A program made the position numbers and the translations under genes. Positions 17,078-26,566 of a stretch of DNA of 64,000 nt are shown here, one piece after another. The notes under the pieces were generated by a model that was not told the origin of the DNA, searched no databases, and saw only the letters and a program-made list of their open reading frames with translations. Position 1 is the stretch's first letter, and every line of letters starts with the position of its first letter. Origin of the DNA: Streptococcus oralis subsp. dentisani (GTDB taxonomy: Bacteria; Bacillota; Bacilli; Lactobacillales; Streptococcaceae); the NCBI RefSeq assembly GCF_002096335.1, contig NZ_NCUW01000029.1, forward strand, positions 1 to 64,000. Reading direction: 5' to 3'.

Positions 17078-17833
17078 ATGAATAAAACTGAATTACTGTT
17101 ACAAAGACTAGATGAGATTGGTCAGTCTCTAAAAGATTCGAAACAAGCACTAGCTTTGCTGGCACTTGGTTCTTGCGGAACAGAAAGAGAACGATTGGAT
17201 CAGTACTCAGATTTAGACTTCTTTGTTATTGTAAAAGATGGCTACAAGAAGGCCTATATCCAGGACCTAACCTGGTTAAGTAATCTAGAACCAATTGCAT
17301 TTCACTACCAAAATACAGTGGACGGACATAAAGTTCTATTTGAAGATGATGTTTTTTGTGAATTTGCTGTCTTTGAAGCTCATGAACTAGTAAACATTCC
17401 CTTCTCTGAAGGCAAGATTATCTGGAAGGAGATCAGTTTTGATGAAACAATCTGTCAGCCACAAAGACTGCCATCAAAAGAAAACAGAGACCGTGAATGG
17501 CTGTTGGGAGAAATTTCATGTAATCTATATTTAGGGCTAGGTCGCTATCAGCGAGGCGAAAAATTAGCTGCTTATGATTTGATCCAAAACAGATCCGTCA
17601 AGCTTTGGACTGAACTAATCAGTTTGGAAACAACTTCTAAATCTAATTTTATAGATATCTTTAATACCAACAGACGATTTGAAGAAGGTTATCCAAAGGA
17701 AGCCAAGCAATTGCCTCACTTTTTGCAAGGTTACGAACGCATTTCTGAGTCTGCTCAAGCACTCCTAGAATATCTGGATAAATACTATTCTCTTAACCCA
17801 TTTATAAAAGAAAAAATTCGTAATTTATTATAA
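17078..17833 (+). CDS. Nucleotidyltransferase-domain protein (251 aa)
   Basis: The N-terminal part holds a polymerase-beta-type nucleotidyltransferase motif: ALGSCGTERERLDQYSDLDF (residues 29-48), i.e. GSxGxxR-like then DxD with Asp46. The C-terminal half is helical with GRYQRGEKLAAYDL. This arrangement resembles aminoglycoside adenylyltransferase or MNT-type enzymes, which transfer AMP to a small molecule or protein. No antitoxin partner gene is adjacent. It has its own promoter and a bidirectional terminator and is inserted between pepP and uvrA. Substrate unknown. Confidence 0.8.
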   Translation: MNKTELLLQRLDEIGQSLKDSKQALALLALGSCGTERERLDQYSDLDFFVIVKDGYKKAYIQDLTWLSNLEPIAFHYQNTVDGHKVLFEDDVFCEFAVFEAHELVNIPFSEGKIIWKEISFDETICQPQRLPSKENRDREWLLGEISCNLYLGLGRYQRGEKLAAYDLIQNRSVKLWTELISLETTSKSNFIDIFNTNRRFEEGYPKEAKQLPHFLQGYERISESAQALLEYLDKYYSLNPFIKEKIRNLL

Positions 17834-17865
17834 AAAAGACTCTGCCTAAAAAAGCAGAGCCTTTT
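17834..17865. terminator. Bidirectional terminator between the 17078 gene and uvrA
   Basis: AAAAG-A-CTCTGC / GCAGAG-C-CTTTT with T/A runs at both ends; it serves the two convergent genes. Confidence 0.75.
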
Positions 17866-17870
17866 AAATC

Positions 17871-20696
17871 TTATTTTAACTTTCCTTTTAGATACTGGCC
17901 AGTATAGCTAGCAGAGTTTGTAGCAACTTCCTCTGGTGTACCAGTAGCAATAATCGTTCCACCACCGACACCGCCCTCAGGTCCCAAGTCGATGATATGG
18001 TCTGCAGTCTTAATGACATCCAGATTGTGCTCGATGACAAGTACTGTATTGCCATCGTCTACAAAACGAGCCAAGACCTTGAGCAAGCGAGCGATATCCT
18101 CCGTATGAAGTCCTGTCGTCGGCTCATCCAGAATATAGAATGACTTACCTGTTGAGCGTTTGTGGAGTTCACTAGCCAACTTCATACGCTGGGCTTCTCC
18201 CCCTGAAAGGGTTGTAGCTGGTTGTCCTAGCGTTACATAGCCCAACCCTACATCCTTGATAGTCTGGAGTTTGCGTTGAATCTTAGGAATGTGTTGGAAG
18301 AATTCCACTGCATCGTTAACGGTCATATCCAAGACTTGCGAGATATTCTTTTCCTTATAGTGAACTTCTAGGGTTTCACTATTGTAGCGGGTTCCGTGGC
18401 AGACTTCACAAGCCACGTATACATCTGGCAAGAAGTGCATCTCAATCTTGATAATCCCGTCACCTGAGCAGGCTTCACAGCGACCACCCTTGACGTTGAA
18501 ACTGAAACGGCCCTTTTTATAACCACGAATCTTAGCTTCGTTTGTCTGAGCAAAGAGATCACGTATATCGTCAAAAACTCCTGTATAGGTAGCTGGGTTG
18601 GACCTCGGTGTTCGTCCGATTGGGCTCTGGTCAATATCAATCAGACGATCCACATGCTCAATCCCTGTAATGGTTTTAAACTTCCCAGGTTTGTCTGAAT
18701 TGCGGTTAAGTTTTTGAGCAATTGCTTTTTTGAGAATACTGTTGATTAGGGTCGATTTCCCTGAACCGGATACCCCCGTCACTGCGATGAATTTCCCTAG
18801 TGGGAAGCGAGCTGTGACATTTTGTAAGTTGTTCTCACGCGCTCCTGTCACCTCGATAAAGCGGCCATTTCCGACACGGCGCTCAGCCGGTACTGGAATG
18901 GCACGTTTACCTGACAAGTACTGACCTGTGATGGACTTGCTATTGCGAGCCACTTGCTTAGGTGTTCCTGCAGCGACGATTTCCCCACCAAAAACACCAG
19001 CACCGGGACCAACGTCAATCAGATAATCCGCCTCGCGCATGGTATCTTCGTCATGTTCTACCACGATGAGAGTATTGCCCAAGTCACGCATTTTTTTCAA
19101 GCTGGCAATGAGGCGGTCATTATCCCTCTGGTGAAGACCGATGGACGGCTCATCCAGAATATAGAGAACACCTGATAGGTTGGATCCAATCTGGGTCGCC
19201 AAGCGAATGCGCTGACTTTCTCCACCCGAAAGGGTCCCTGCTGAACGTGACAAGGTCAGATAATTAAGGCCCACGTTATTGAGGAAGGTCAAGCGATCCT
19301 TTATTTCCTTGAGAATGGGACGAGCAATGATGGCTTCATTTTCAGATAGAGTCAACTGGCTGACTAGTTCCAAGTGATCTGCGATAGACAGGTCCGAAAT
19401 CTCCCCGATATGTGGCCCTTGCTCACCACCCACACGAACAGACAAGGCCTGATCATTGAGACGATAACCGTGACAAGTTCCGCAGGTCAGTTCATTCATA
19501 TAGAGACGCATCTGGGTGCGGGTGTAATCACTGTTAGTCTCATGGTAACGACGCTTGATATTATTGACAACTCCCTCAAAAGGAATGTCAATATCGCGCA
19601 CACCACCAAATTCATTTTCATAGTGGAAATGGAATTCCTTGCCATCCGAGCCGTAGAGAATCAAGTTCTTATCTTCTTCTGACAAGTCCTCAAAGGGCTT
19701 ATCCATATCCACTCCAAAGGCTGTCATGGCTTGCTCTAGCATGTTTGGATAGTAGTTAGATGAGATAGGATTCCAAGGTGCCAAAGCCCCCTCACGTAGC
19801 GTTTTGCTGGCATCTGGCACTACCAAATCAATATCCACCTCTAACTTGATACCCAAACCGTCACACTCACTGCAAGAACCAAAAGGAGCATTGAAGGAGA
19901 AGAGACGAGGCTCTAACTCTGGTACGGTAAAACCACAAACTGGACAGGCATAGTGCTCAGAGAAGAGCAATTCAGAGTCGTCCATGGTATCGATAATCAC
20001 ATATCCTTCTGCGATACGAAGGGCGGCCTCAATTGAGTCGAAGAGACGGCTACGAATGCCCTCCTTGATGACAATACGGTCAACCACGACATCGATATTG
20101 TGTTGCTTGCTCTTAGACAGCTCAGGCACTTCGGTCACATCATAGACTTCCCCGTCCACACGGACGCGGACATAGCCATCTTTCTGAATCTTTTCAATGA
20201 CGCTCTTGTGTTGACCTTTTTTCTTGCGGATGACAGGGGCCAAGATTTGCAAGCGTTGACGTTCTGGCAATTCTAAGACCTTATCAACGATTTGCTCTAC
20301 AGAAGAAGCCTTAATAGCCCCATGTCCGTTGATACAGTAAGGCGTCCCCACACGTGCGTAGAGAAGACGCAGATAATCATTGATTTCAGTCGTCGTCCCA
20401 ACGGTCGAACGAGGATTTTTACTGGTCGTTTTCTGGTCGATGGAAATAGCTGGGCTGAGGCCGTCAATGGCATCTACATCTGGTTTTTCCATGTTGCCCA
20501 AGAACTGACGAGCATAGGCAGACAAACTCTCTACATAGCGCCGTTGTCCCTCCGCATAGAGGGTATCAAAAGCTAGACTGGATTTCCCAGAACCTGACAA
20601 GCCCGTTACGACGACTAGCTTGTCTCTTGGAATCTCCACATCAATATTTTTTAGGTTATGGGCACGCGCCCCATGAATCACAATTTTATCTTGCAT
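17871..20696 (-). CDS. uvrA: Excinuclease ABC subunit A
   Basis: 941 aa from ATG 20696. The frame extends to 20729, but that ATG overlaps a TATAAT, so it cannot be transcribed as a start. Two ABC modules: Walker [15 protein letters not shown] and [12 protein letters not shown]; signature [12 protein letters not shown] and [12 protein letters not shown]; zinc fingers CPVCGFT and CEACSGDG / CEVCHGT. UvrA recognises bulky DNA lesions and loads UvrB in nucleotide excision repair. Full family length. Divergent from corA with about 140 bp between. Confidence 0.97.
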   Translation of the reverse strand: MQDKIVIHGARAHNLKNIDVEIPRDKLVVVTGLSGSGKSSLAFDTLYAEGQRRYVESLSAYARQFLGNMEKPDVDAIDGLSPAISIDQKTTSKNPRSTVGTTTEINDYLRLLYARVGTPYCINGHGAIKASSVEQIVDKVLELPERQRLQILAPVIRKKKGQHKSVIEKIQKDGYVRVRVDGEVYDVTEVPELSKSKQHNIDVVVDRIVIKEGIRSRLFDSIEAALRIAEGYVIIDTMDDSELLFSEHYACPVCGFTVPELEPRLFSFNAPFGSCSECDGLGIKLEVDIDLVVPDASKTLREGALAPWNPISSNYYPNMLEQAMTAFGVDMDKPFEDLSEEDKNLILYGSDGKEFHFHYENEFGGVRDIDIPFEGVVNNIKRRYHETNSDYTRTQMRLYMNELTCGTCHGYRLNDQALSVRVGGEQGPHIGEISDLSIADHLELVSQLTLSENEAIIARPILKEIKDRLTFLNNVGLNYLTLSRSAGTLSGGESQRIRLATQIGSNLSGVLYILDEPSIGLHQRDNDRLIASLKKMRDLGNTLIVVEHDEDTMREADYLIDVGPGAGVFGGEIVAAGTPKQVARNSKSITGQYLSGKRAIPVPAERRVGNGRFIEVTGARENNLQNVTARFPLGKFIAVTGVSGSGKSTLINSILKKAIAQKLNRNSDKPGKFKTITGIEHVDRLIDIDQSPIGRTPRSNPATYTGVFDDIRDLFAQTNEAKIRGYKKGRFSFNVKGGRCEACSGDGIIKIEMHFLPDVYVACEVCHGTRYNSETLEVHYKEKNISQVLDMTVNDAVEFFQHIPKIQRKLQTIKDVGLGYVTLGQPATTLSGGEAQRMKLASELHKRSTGKSFYILDEPTTGLHTEDIARLLKVLARFVDDGNTVLVIEHNLDVIKTADHIIDLGPEGGVGGGTIIATGTPEEVATNSASYTGQYLKGKLK

Positions 20697-20727
20697 CTTT
20701 GTTCTTTCTAGTCCATTATTGCTTTCC

Positions 20728-20736
20728 ATTATACCA
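20728..20736 (-). promoter_or_regulatory. uvrA extended -10 promoter
   Basis: Minus strand TGGTATAAT, an extended -10 (TG-N-TATAAT). No good -35 seen. It decides the uvrA start, because the longer frame would begin inside it. Confidence 0.55.
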
Positions 20737-20832
20737 AAAAATGTGAAATTCTATTACCCAAAAATCTGTTTTTATAGTATAATAGTACGGTGCAAAAAAC
20801 CAAACACTGAATAGTAGGAAAGGATAGGGGAT

Positions 20833-21777
20833 ATGAAACAAGTTTTTCTCTCAACAACAACTGAATTTAAAGAGATCGACACGCTTGAACCAGGTACTTG
20901 GATCAACCTCGTCAATCCTACACAAAATGAATCACTGGAAATCGCCAACGCCTTTGATATTGACATTGCCGACCTCCGAGCACCGCTCGATGCGGAAGAA
21001 ATGTCTCGTATTACCATCGAAGATGAATACACTTTGATTATCGTAGACGTTCCAGTCACAGAAGAAAGAAACAACCGCACCTATTACGTAACGATTCCGC
21101 TAGGGATTATCATCACCGAGGAAACCATTATCACTACTTGTTTGGAATCCCTCCCTGTTCTTGATGTCTTTATCAATCGTAGGTTGCGTAATTTCTATAC
21201 CTTCATGCGGTCACGTTTTATCTTTCAACTCCTTTACCGCAATGCCGAACTTTATCTAACTGCCCTTCGTTCCATTGATCGCAAGAGCGAACAAATCGAA
21301 AGTCAACTGCATAAATCCACTCGAAATGAAGAATTGATTGAACTCATGGAATTGGAAAAGACCATCGTCTATTTCAAGGCCTCACTAAAAACAAACGAGC
21401 GCGTAATCAAGAAATTGACCAGCGCAACCAGCAATATCAAAAAATACTTAGAGGACGAGGACATACTCGAAGATACCCTGATTGAAACCCAACAGGCCAT
21501 CGAGATGGCAGATATCTATGGAAACGTCCTTCACTCTATGACAGAGACCTTTGCCTCTATCATTTCCAACAACCAGAACAACATCATGAAAACTCTGGCT
21601 CTCGTGACCATTGTCATGTCTGTCCCAACCATGATCTTCTCAGCCTACGGGATGAACTTTAAGGATAATGAAATCCCTCTGAACGGTGAGCCACACGCCT
21701 TCTGGTTAATCGTCTTTATCGCCTTTGCTATGAGTGTCTCGCTCACTCTCTATCTCATCCATAAAAAATGGTTCTAA
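20833..21777 (+). CDS. corA: CorA family Mg2+ / divalent cation channel
   Basis: 314 aa. A long cytoplasmic N-terminal domain with helices (residues 1-250), then the family motif YGMNF at about 273 and two TM helices (residues ~250-270 and ~288-308). CorA forms a pentameric channel that moves Mg2+, Co2+ or Ni2+. TATAAT at 20778-20783 could be its -10. The stop overlaps the longer frame of the next gene but the true start of that gene is 12 nt after it, so the two are cotranscribed. Confidence 0.95.
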   Translation: MKQVFLSTTTEFKEIDTLEPGTWINLVNPTQNESLEIANAFDIDIADLRAPLDAEEMSRITIEDEYTLIIVDVPVTEERNNRTYYVTIPLGIIITEETIITTCLESLPVLDVFINRRLRNFYTFMRSRFIFQLLYRNAELYLTALRSIDRKSEQIESQLHKSTRNEELIELMELEKTIVYFKASLKTNERVIKKLTSATSNIKKYLEDEDILEDTLIETQQAIEMADIYGNVLHSMTETFASIISNNQNNIMKTLALVTIVMSVPTMIFSAYGMNFKDNEIPLNGEPHAFWLIVFIAFAMSVSLTLYLIHKKWF

Positions 21778-21788
21778 GAGGAATCCCT

Positions 21789-22466
21789 ATGTCTCAGATT
21801 GATTTACAAAAACTAACTAAAAAAAATAAACATTTTATCCATATTGCCACACAACAGTTTCTCAAAGATGGCAAAACAGAGGCTGAAATTGATGCTATTT
21901 TCAACGAAATTATGCCAGAGATTCTTAAAGAACAGTCTAAGGGGGTGCCTGCTCGTACCCTTTACGGAGCACCAACTCAATGGGCTCATAACTTCACTTT
22001 GAAGGAACAATATGAAAAAGAGCACCCAAAAGAAAATGATGATCCAAAACTCATGATTATGGACTCAGCCCTTTTCATCACTAGTTTATTTGCGCTCATC
22101 AGCGCCCTTACAACAACCATCTCTCCCGATCAGTCTGTCGGCTATGGTTTAATTACTCTATTGTTTGTGGGTATCGTTGGAGGAATTGCCTTTTACTGGA
22201 TGTACCACTTCATCTATCGCTACTATGGTCCCGATGTAGAGCGTAGCCAACGTCCTCCATTCTGGAAATCAATCCTCGTTATCCTGGCTTCTATGGTCCT
22301 TTGGTTGGCAGTGCTCTTTGGAACAAGCTTCCTACCAACCAACCTCAATCCTGTCCTTCCTCCGATTACACTTGCCATCATCGGAGCAGTGCTTCTCGCT
22401 CTTCGCTTCTATCTCAAGAAACGTTTCAACATCCGAAGTGCAAGCGCGGGCCCATCACGTTATTAA
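21789..22466 (+). CDS. DUF1129 family membrane protein
   Basis: 225 aa from ATG 21789, with AGAGGA upstream; the ATG 21 nt earlier is inside corA and has no site. An N-terminal soluble helical part (LTKKNKHFIHIATQQFLKDG) is followed by four TM helices at about residues 90-115, 120-145, 165-190 and 195-215. It resembles DUF1129 family membrane proteins next to corA in streptococci. Function unknown. Confidence 0.85.
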   Translation: MSQIDLQKLTKKNKHFIHIATQQFLKDGKTEAEIDAIFNEIMPEILKEQSKGVPARTLYGAPTQWAHNFTLKEQYEKEHPKENDDPKLMIMDSALFITSLFALISALTTTISPDQSVGYGLITLLFVGIVGGIAFYWMYHFIYRYYGPDVERSQRPPFWKSILVILASMVLWLAVLFGTSFLPTNLNPVLPPITLAIIGAVLLALRFYLKKRFNIRSASAGPSRY

Positions 22467-22481
22467 GAAAAGTGAAAAGCT

Positions 22482-22829
22482 ATGGCATATAGTCAATCTT
22501 TAGCTCAGCAGATTCGCAAAATTCTAGCACTTAAACTTCCTCCCCAAATTTTCGAAGAAGAGTTAGAAGAAAAGAAACTGTTTGGTGGCCTGGCCTTTAT
22601 GATTCGTGGGAAAATGGTCCTTACAGTCAGTTCCAGAAAAGACGAGCTGGTTATGGTGAGAATTGGCAAAGAAATGGAAAAGCAAGTTCTACCCCGAACA
22701 GGAGCTCGTACTACATTGATGAGAGGGCGACCTTATCATGGCTATATAGACCTAGATATCGAAGGTCAAAAAGAACTGCCTTACTGGATTGATTTAGCTC
22801 TCCCCTATAATCAAGAGTTGACCAAGTAA
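22482..22829 (+). CDS. TfoX N-terminal domain-like protein (paralogue 1)
   Basis: 115 aa with the TfoX-N core KKLFGGLAFMIRGKMVLTV and RGRPYHGYIDLD. It is a small MutS-like/TfoX_N single-domain protein without a known activity in streptococci. A paralogue of about 65% identity by eye is at 38437-38796. It follows DUF1129 by 16 bp and ends before a strong terminator, so it closes the corA operon. Confidence 0.85.
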   Translation: MAYSQSLAQQIRKILALKLPPQIFEEELEEKKLFGGLAFMIRGKMVLTVSSRKDELVMVRIGKEMEKQVLPRTGARTTLMRGRPYHGYIDLDIEGQKELPYWIDLALPYNQELTK

Positions 22830-22856
22830 CTCATATCTAGTGAGATTAGAAAAACG

Positions 22857-22886
22857 AAAAGCAACTGCACAAGCGGTTGCTTTTTT
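22857..22886 (+). terminator. Terminator of the corA operon
   Basis: AAAAGCAACTGC / GCGGTTGCTTTTTT, 12-13 bp stem with one G-U, followed by T6. Confidence 0.85.
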
Positions 22887-22967
22887 CACTTGCTTTCTTG
22901 AGATTCAATAGCACTTCTGAGTCTGATTCTTATAGTTTTCTCTCATCTTTTGTGATAGAATAGGCTC

Positions 22968-23072
22968 ATACTCAATGAAAATCAAAGAGCAAACTAGGAA
23001 GCTAGCCGCAGGCTGTACTTGAGTACGGCAAGGCAAAGCTGACGTGGTTTGAATTTGATTTTCGAAGAGTAT
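22968..23072 (-). repeat. BOX element lacking boxB (A-C type)
   Basis: Ends are ATACTCAATGAAAATC and GATTTTCGAAGAGTAT. The strand carries TACGGCAAGGCAAAGCTGACG, close to the BOXA1R primer site of pneumococcal boxA, and CTAGGAAGCTAGCCGCAGG of boxC. No boxB copy sits between, so it is the short A-C form, oriented to the minus strand. It lies just upstream of the S66 peptidase start. Confidence 0.85.
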
Positions 23073-23097
23073 CAATCTATTTCTAGGAGGATGAGAT

Positions 23098-24132
23098 ATG
23101 GTTTCTACTATTGGTATTGTTAGTTTGTCTAGCGGTGTTATCGGAGAGGATTTTGTCAAACACGAAGTCGATTTGGGTCTCCAACGTCTCAAGGATTTGG
23201 GACTCAATCCTGTCTTTTTGCCCCATTCGCTAAAAGGTTTAGACTTTATCAAGGACCATCCTGAAGCACGTGCAGAGGATTTGATGCAGGCCTTTTCGGA
23301 TGATAGCATCGACATGATCCTCTGCGCCATCGGTGGGAATGATACCTATCGTTTGCTACCTTATCTTTTTGAAAACGATCAACTTCAAAAGGTTATCAAA
23401 CCAAAGATTTTTCTTGGCTTCTCGGATACCACTATGAATCACCTTATGTTGCATAAACTAGGGGTCAAGACTTTTTATGGGCAATCCTTTCTAGCAGACA
23501 TTTGTGAATTAGACAAGGAGATGTTGCCCTACACCCTCCACTACTTTAAAGAACTGATTGAGACTGGAAGAATCTCAGAAATCCGCCCTAGCGACGTTTG
23601 GTATGAGGAAAGAACTGACTTCAGTCCCAAAGCTTTGGGAACACCTCGTCTCAGTCATATAAATACAGGTTTTGATTTGTTACAAGGAAATACCCAGTTT
23701 GAGGGAGAAATCCTCGGTGGTTGTCTTGAGTCTCTCTACGATATTTTTGACAACTCTCTACACGCAGATAGCACAGACCTCTGCCAAAAGTACAAACTTT
23801 TCCCTGACTTATCCGACTGGGAAGGAAAGATTCTCTTGTTAGAAACAAGCGAAGAAAAGCCTGAGCCGGAAAACTTCAAAAAGATGGTACAGGCTTTGAA
23901 AGAAACTGGGGTATTTGAGATCATTAGTGGACTCTTGGTCGGAAAACCTATGGATGAAACTTTCTATGACGACTATAAAGAGGCACTATTGGATATCATT
24001 GATAACAATATCCCGATTGTCTATAATCTAAATGTCGGCCACGCAACACCAAGAGCCATTGTGCCCTTTGGCGTTCATGCTTATGTGGATGCACAGGACC
24101 AAGTCATTCGCTTTGACTATAACAAAAAATAA
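23098..24132 (+). CDS. S66 family LD-carboxypeptidase / MccF-like serine peptidase
   Basis: 344 aa. Ser nucleophile within GFSDTTMNH (about residue 112), Glu in GGCLESLYD, His in NVGHATPRA, the S66 Ser-Glu-His triad. The family includes LdcA that trims murein tetrapeptides and MccF that gives immunity to microcin C by cleaving its amide bond. No lipoprotein or signal peptide, so it acts in the cytoplasm. GGAGGATGAG ahead of ATG 23098. The choice between the two roles cannot be made from sequence. Confidence 0.88.
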   Translation: MVSTIGIVSLSSGVIGEDFVKHEVDLGLQRLKDLGLNPVFLPHSLKGLDFIKDHPEARAEDLMQAFSDDSIDMILCAIGGNDTYRLLPYLFENDQLQKVIKPKIFLGFSDTTMNHLMLHKLGVKTFYGQSFLADICELDKEMLPYTLHYFKELIETGRISEIRPSDVWYEERTDFSPKALGTPRLSHINTGFDLLQGNTQFEGEILGGCLESLYDIFDNSLHADSTDLCQKYKLFPDLSDWEGKILLLETSEEKPEPENFKKMVQALKETGVFEIISGLLVGKPMDETFYDDYKEALLDIIDNNIPIVYNLNVGHATPRAIVPFGVHAYVDAQDQVIRFDYNKK

Positions 24133-24237
24133 ACAATTTCTCCATTTTTGTGCTTTTGTATTGATTTTCGTTACAATTTGTGTCTGAATTTATTGCATTT
24201 CGCTAATTTCTATGATATCCTTTTGAAGGAGGTATAT

Positions 24238-24501
24238 ATGACTAAACAAAAAATAAATCAAATTGTCGGTTCAATCGGGGCCTTTATCGGAATTATTGTA
24301 TTTATCGCCTACATCCCACAAATTTTTGCCAATTTACAAGGCAACAAAGCTCAACCATTCCAGCCTTTATCCGCAGCAGTATCTTGTTTAATTTGGGTTA
24401 TTTACGGGTGGACAAAAGAACCTAAGAAGGATTGGATACTAATTATTCCAAACTCAGCTGGCGTTGTCTTAGGTGGACTGACATTTCTCACTGCACTATA
24501 A
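24238..24501 (+). CDS. SemiSWEET-type sugar transporter
   Basis: 87 aa from ATG 24238, which has a strong AAGGAGG and is preferred over an upstream ATG without a site. Three TM helices; the PQ motif AYIPQIFANLQGNKAQPF in helix 1 and a conserved WVIYG in helix 2. Homodimers of this family make a small sugar pore. Stand-alone, ended by its own terminator at 24521-24550. Confidence 0.88.
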   Translation: MTKQKINQIVGSIGAFIGIIVFIAYIPQIFANLQGNKAQPFQPLSAAVSCLIWVIYGWTKEPKKDWILIIPNSAGVVLGGLTFLTAL

Positions 24502-24520
24502 AAATTACTAGCATATAATC

Positions 24521-24550
24521 AAAAAGCTGAGAGGAATTTCTCAGCTTTTT
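24521..24550. terminator. Terminator of the SemiSWEET gene (and tag)
   Basis: AAAAGCTGAGA / TCTCAGCTTTTT, an 11-bp stem with T run on + and A/T on both sides; serves convergent genes. Confidence 0.85.
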
Positions 24551-24583
24551 CTATATTCTCAGATAGTTAGACGCTTGGACTCA

Positions 24584-25147
24584 CTAACTTCCGCTTTTCC
24601 ACTCACAATCATTCTCATGGTCATCAACCAGACCTGCAGCCTGAAGAAAAGACAAAACTGCAACGGGGCCTGTAAACTTGAAGCCTCGTTTTTTGAGATC
24701 TTGAGATAACTTTTCAGATAAGGCTGTTTTAGCAGGTGCTAGGTGATAGTCAGGAACATCATTGATGATGGTTTTCCCCTCAACAAAGGACCAGAGATAA
24801 GCGTCAAAAGAGTCAAAGGTTTTCTGGATTTGTAAAAATGCTTGGGCGTTGGCACGCGTCGCAAAGAGCTTGGCACGATTTCGGATAATGGCTGGATTCT
24901 CTAACAAGGCTTCCAACTCCTCATCTGTCATCTCAGAGATACGATGTGCTTGGTAGTTGTAAAAGACTTCTCGGAATCCTTGACGTTTGTTTAGTACCGT
25001 TTCCCAAGACAGACCAGCCTGATAAGTCTCCATACAGAGCAGTTCAAAAAGAGCGCGGTCGTCATGAAGGGGTTGGCCCCACTCTTCATCATGGTAGGCT
25101 ACATATAATGGATTGGTCATCTTGACCCACGAACAACGTTTTGGCAT
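24584..25147 (-). CDS. tag: DNA-3-methyladenine glycosylase I
   Basis: 187 aa. N-terminal CSWVKMTNPLYVAYHDEEWG with the zinc Cys5/His18 and conserved Trp, and C-terminal zinc ligands in DDHENDCEW. Removes 3-methyladenine from alkylated DNA. It ends the ruvA-tag pair, starting 9 nt after ruvA. Confidence 0.95.
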   Translation of the reverse strand: MPKRCSWVKMTNPLYVAYHDEEWGQPLHDDRALFELLCMETYQAGLSWETVLNKRQGFREVFYNYQAHRISEMTDEELEALLENPAIIRNRAKLFATRANAQAFLQIQKTFDSFDAYLWSFVEGKTIINDVPDYHLAPAKTALSEKLSQDLKKRGFKFTGPVAVLSFLQAAGLVDDHENDCEWKSGS

Positions 25148-25156
25148 ATTATTCTC

Positions 25157-25750
25157 CTATTTCACCAACATTTTAAGGGCCGACTTGATATAGTTCTCAG
25201 CTGTATCTGTCGTTCCTTCAAAGAATTTCTTGATTTTCTTAAGTTCGGTCGCCTTGTAACCCAGTGCCAACATGGCTTCCATAGCTTCTTCCAGTTCTTG
25301 GTTTTCAGCGCTGGTTTGCACTGCCACCTTGGCAGGAAGGTCATCACTAGTCACAACTACCTTGCCTTCCAAGTCTAGCACCATCTGTTGGGCTGTTTTC
25401 TTGCCAATTTTAGGGAACTTGGTCAAGTAGGTGATGTTCTTAGTCTCGATCGCCTGAACCAAGCCAGCATTGTCATCGGCAGCGATAATAGCAAGAGCTG
25501 ATACCGGACCAATCCCAGAGACCGAGATTAGACTAAGAAAGAGTTTCTTCTCATCTTCTGAGCGAAATCCATAGAGCAGATGAGCATCCTCACGGACAAC
25601 TTGGTGCACATAAATTTGAGTTTCTTGATTGACCTGACCTGAGTAAGCATAGGGATTGGCTACATGCAAGATATATCCGATACCGTTGGTTTCAAGAACG
25701 ATGTATTTGGCAGTGATTTTGGTAATGATTCCTTTTAGATATTCGTACAT
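25157..25750 (-). CDS. ruvA: Holliday junction branch migration protein RuvA
   Basis: 197 aa. OB-fold N-terminal domain starting [20 protein letters not shown]; two HhH motifs ([13 protein letters not shown] and [13 protein letters not shown]); C-terminal UBA-like domain from about residue 145. RuvA tetramers bind Holliday junctions and load RuvB. Upstream of tag on the same transcript. Confidence 0.96.
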   Translation of the reverse strand: MYEYLKGIITKITAKYIVLETNGIGYILHVANPYAYSGQVNQETQIYVHQVVREDAHLLYGFRSEDEKKLFLSLISVSGIGPVSALAIIAADDNAGLVQAIETKNITYLTKFPKIGKKTAQQMVLDLEGKVVVTSDDLPAKVAVQTSAENQELEEAMEAMLALGYKATELKKIKKFFEGTTDTAENYIKSALKMLVK

Positions 25751-25905
25751 AGTTTTTCTCCATTATTTTGCCTATCTAGTATACCATATTTACCCAAGAC
25801 AGATGGCAACAAAAGGTGCAACCTCTGGTTGACAAATAGTACAGGAGATTGTATTCTCATTATAAGTAAAAATTGTTAGGATAGAGGTAGAAAAAGGAGG
25901 ATAGA

Positions 25906-26403
25906 ATGATGAAACTCGCAGAAAAACTATTTGAGCTCAGAAAGGAAAAAGGTTGGTCCCAAGAAAAGCTAGCAGAACAAATCAATGTTTCTCGGCAAAG
26001 CATCTCCAAATGGGAGTCTGGACAAGTCCTTCCTGAGATCGAAAAAATCATTGAATTAAGCAAGATTTTTCAAGTGACAACTGACTATCTACTTCTGGAT
26101 GAAAACTCTGAAAAAGGTTCCACAGCAGTGACCTTGGAAGAAGACAAGGACAAATACTATAAAGATGTTAAATCCTTTGGTCTCTGGCAAGTGATTTATA
26201 TTTTCGTCTTGGCTCTGGCTATCTATCTCTTTTTAGCCGGTTCTAGTTTCCCAGCTGAATTCACTGCCTGGATTTGGCTGACCTTCGTTCTCTTGATTGC
26301 GTCTGCAGTTGCTATCAACAAGGCTCTCAAAACCAAACAACGTTATCTTGATAAAGTGATTGGTCTTGAAAAAACTTCAGAAGAAGTCAATAGCAAAAAG
26401 TGA
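25906..26403 (+). CDS. Membrane-tethered XRE-type regulator
   Basis: 165 aa. Residues 3-62 are a helix-turn-helix ([32 protein letters not shown]). After a hydrophilic linker, two TM helices lie at about residues 100-120 and 125-145. It looks like an XRE regulator anchored in the membrane. GGAGG lies 5 nt before ATG 25906; the next codon is also ATG. No obvious target nearby. Confidence 0.85.
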   Translation: MMKLAEKLFELRKEKGWSQEKLAEQINVSRQSISKWESGQVLPEIEKIIELSKIFQVTTDYLLLDENSEKGSTAVTLEEDKDKYYKDVKSFGLWQVIYIFVLALAIYLFLAGSSFPAEFTAWIWLTFVLLIASAVAINKALKTKQRYLDKVIGLEKTSEEVNSKK

Positions 26404-26487
26404 CGGAGATGGAAGTATCCAACCATCCTTTCTTTTAAAAAAGCACAAGCAACCTTGCTTCACAACTTATACAAAAATTTCCATGAT

Positions 26488-26536
26488 AAAACGCATAATA
26501 CCAAGGCTTTTGAATACCTGATATTACGCGTTTTTT
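26488..26536. terminator. Terminator between the XRE gene and the sugar dehydratase gene
   Basis: AAAACGCATAATACCA ... TGATATTACGCGTTTTTT. A long stem with two A-C mismatches on +, fully paired with G-U on the minus strand. Confidence 0.7.
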
Positions 26537-26566
26537 CTGATTTTAAACACTTTTGATCAGCTTCCC

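Noticed and set aside
20697-20729. Longer UvrA start at 20729
   Set aside because: That ATG overlaps the TATAAT of the promoter and has no ribosome site.
22905-23330. 141-aa minus-strand frame across the BOX element
   Set aside because: Runs through BOX and antisense to the S66 peptidase; no domain.
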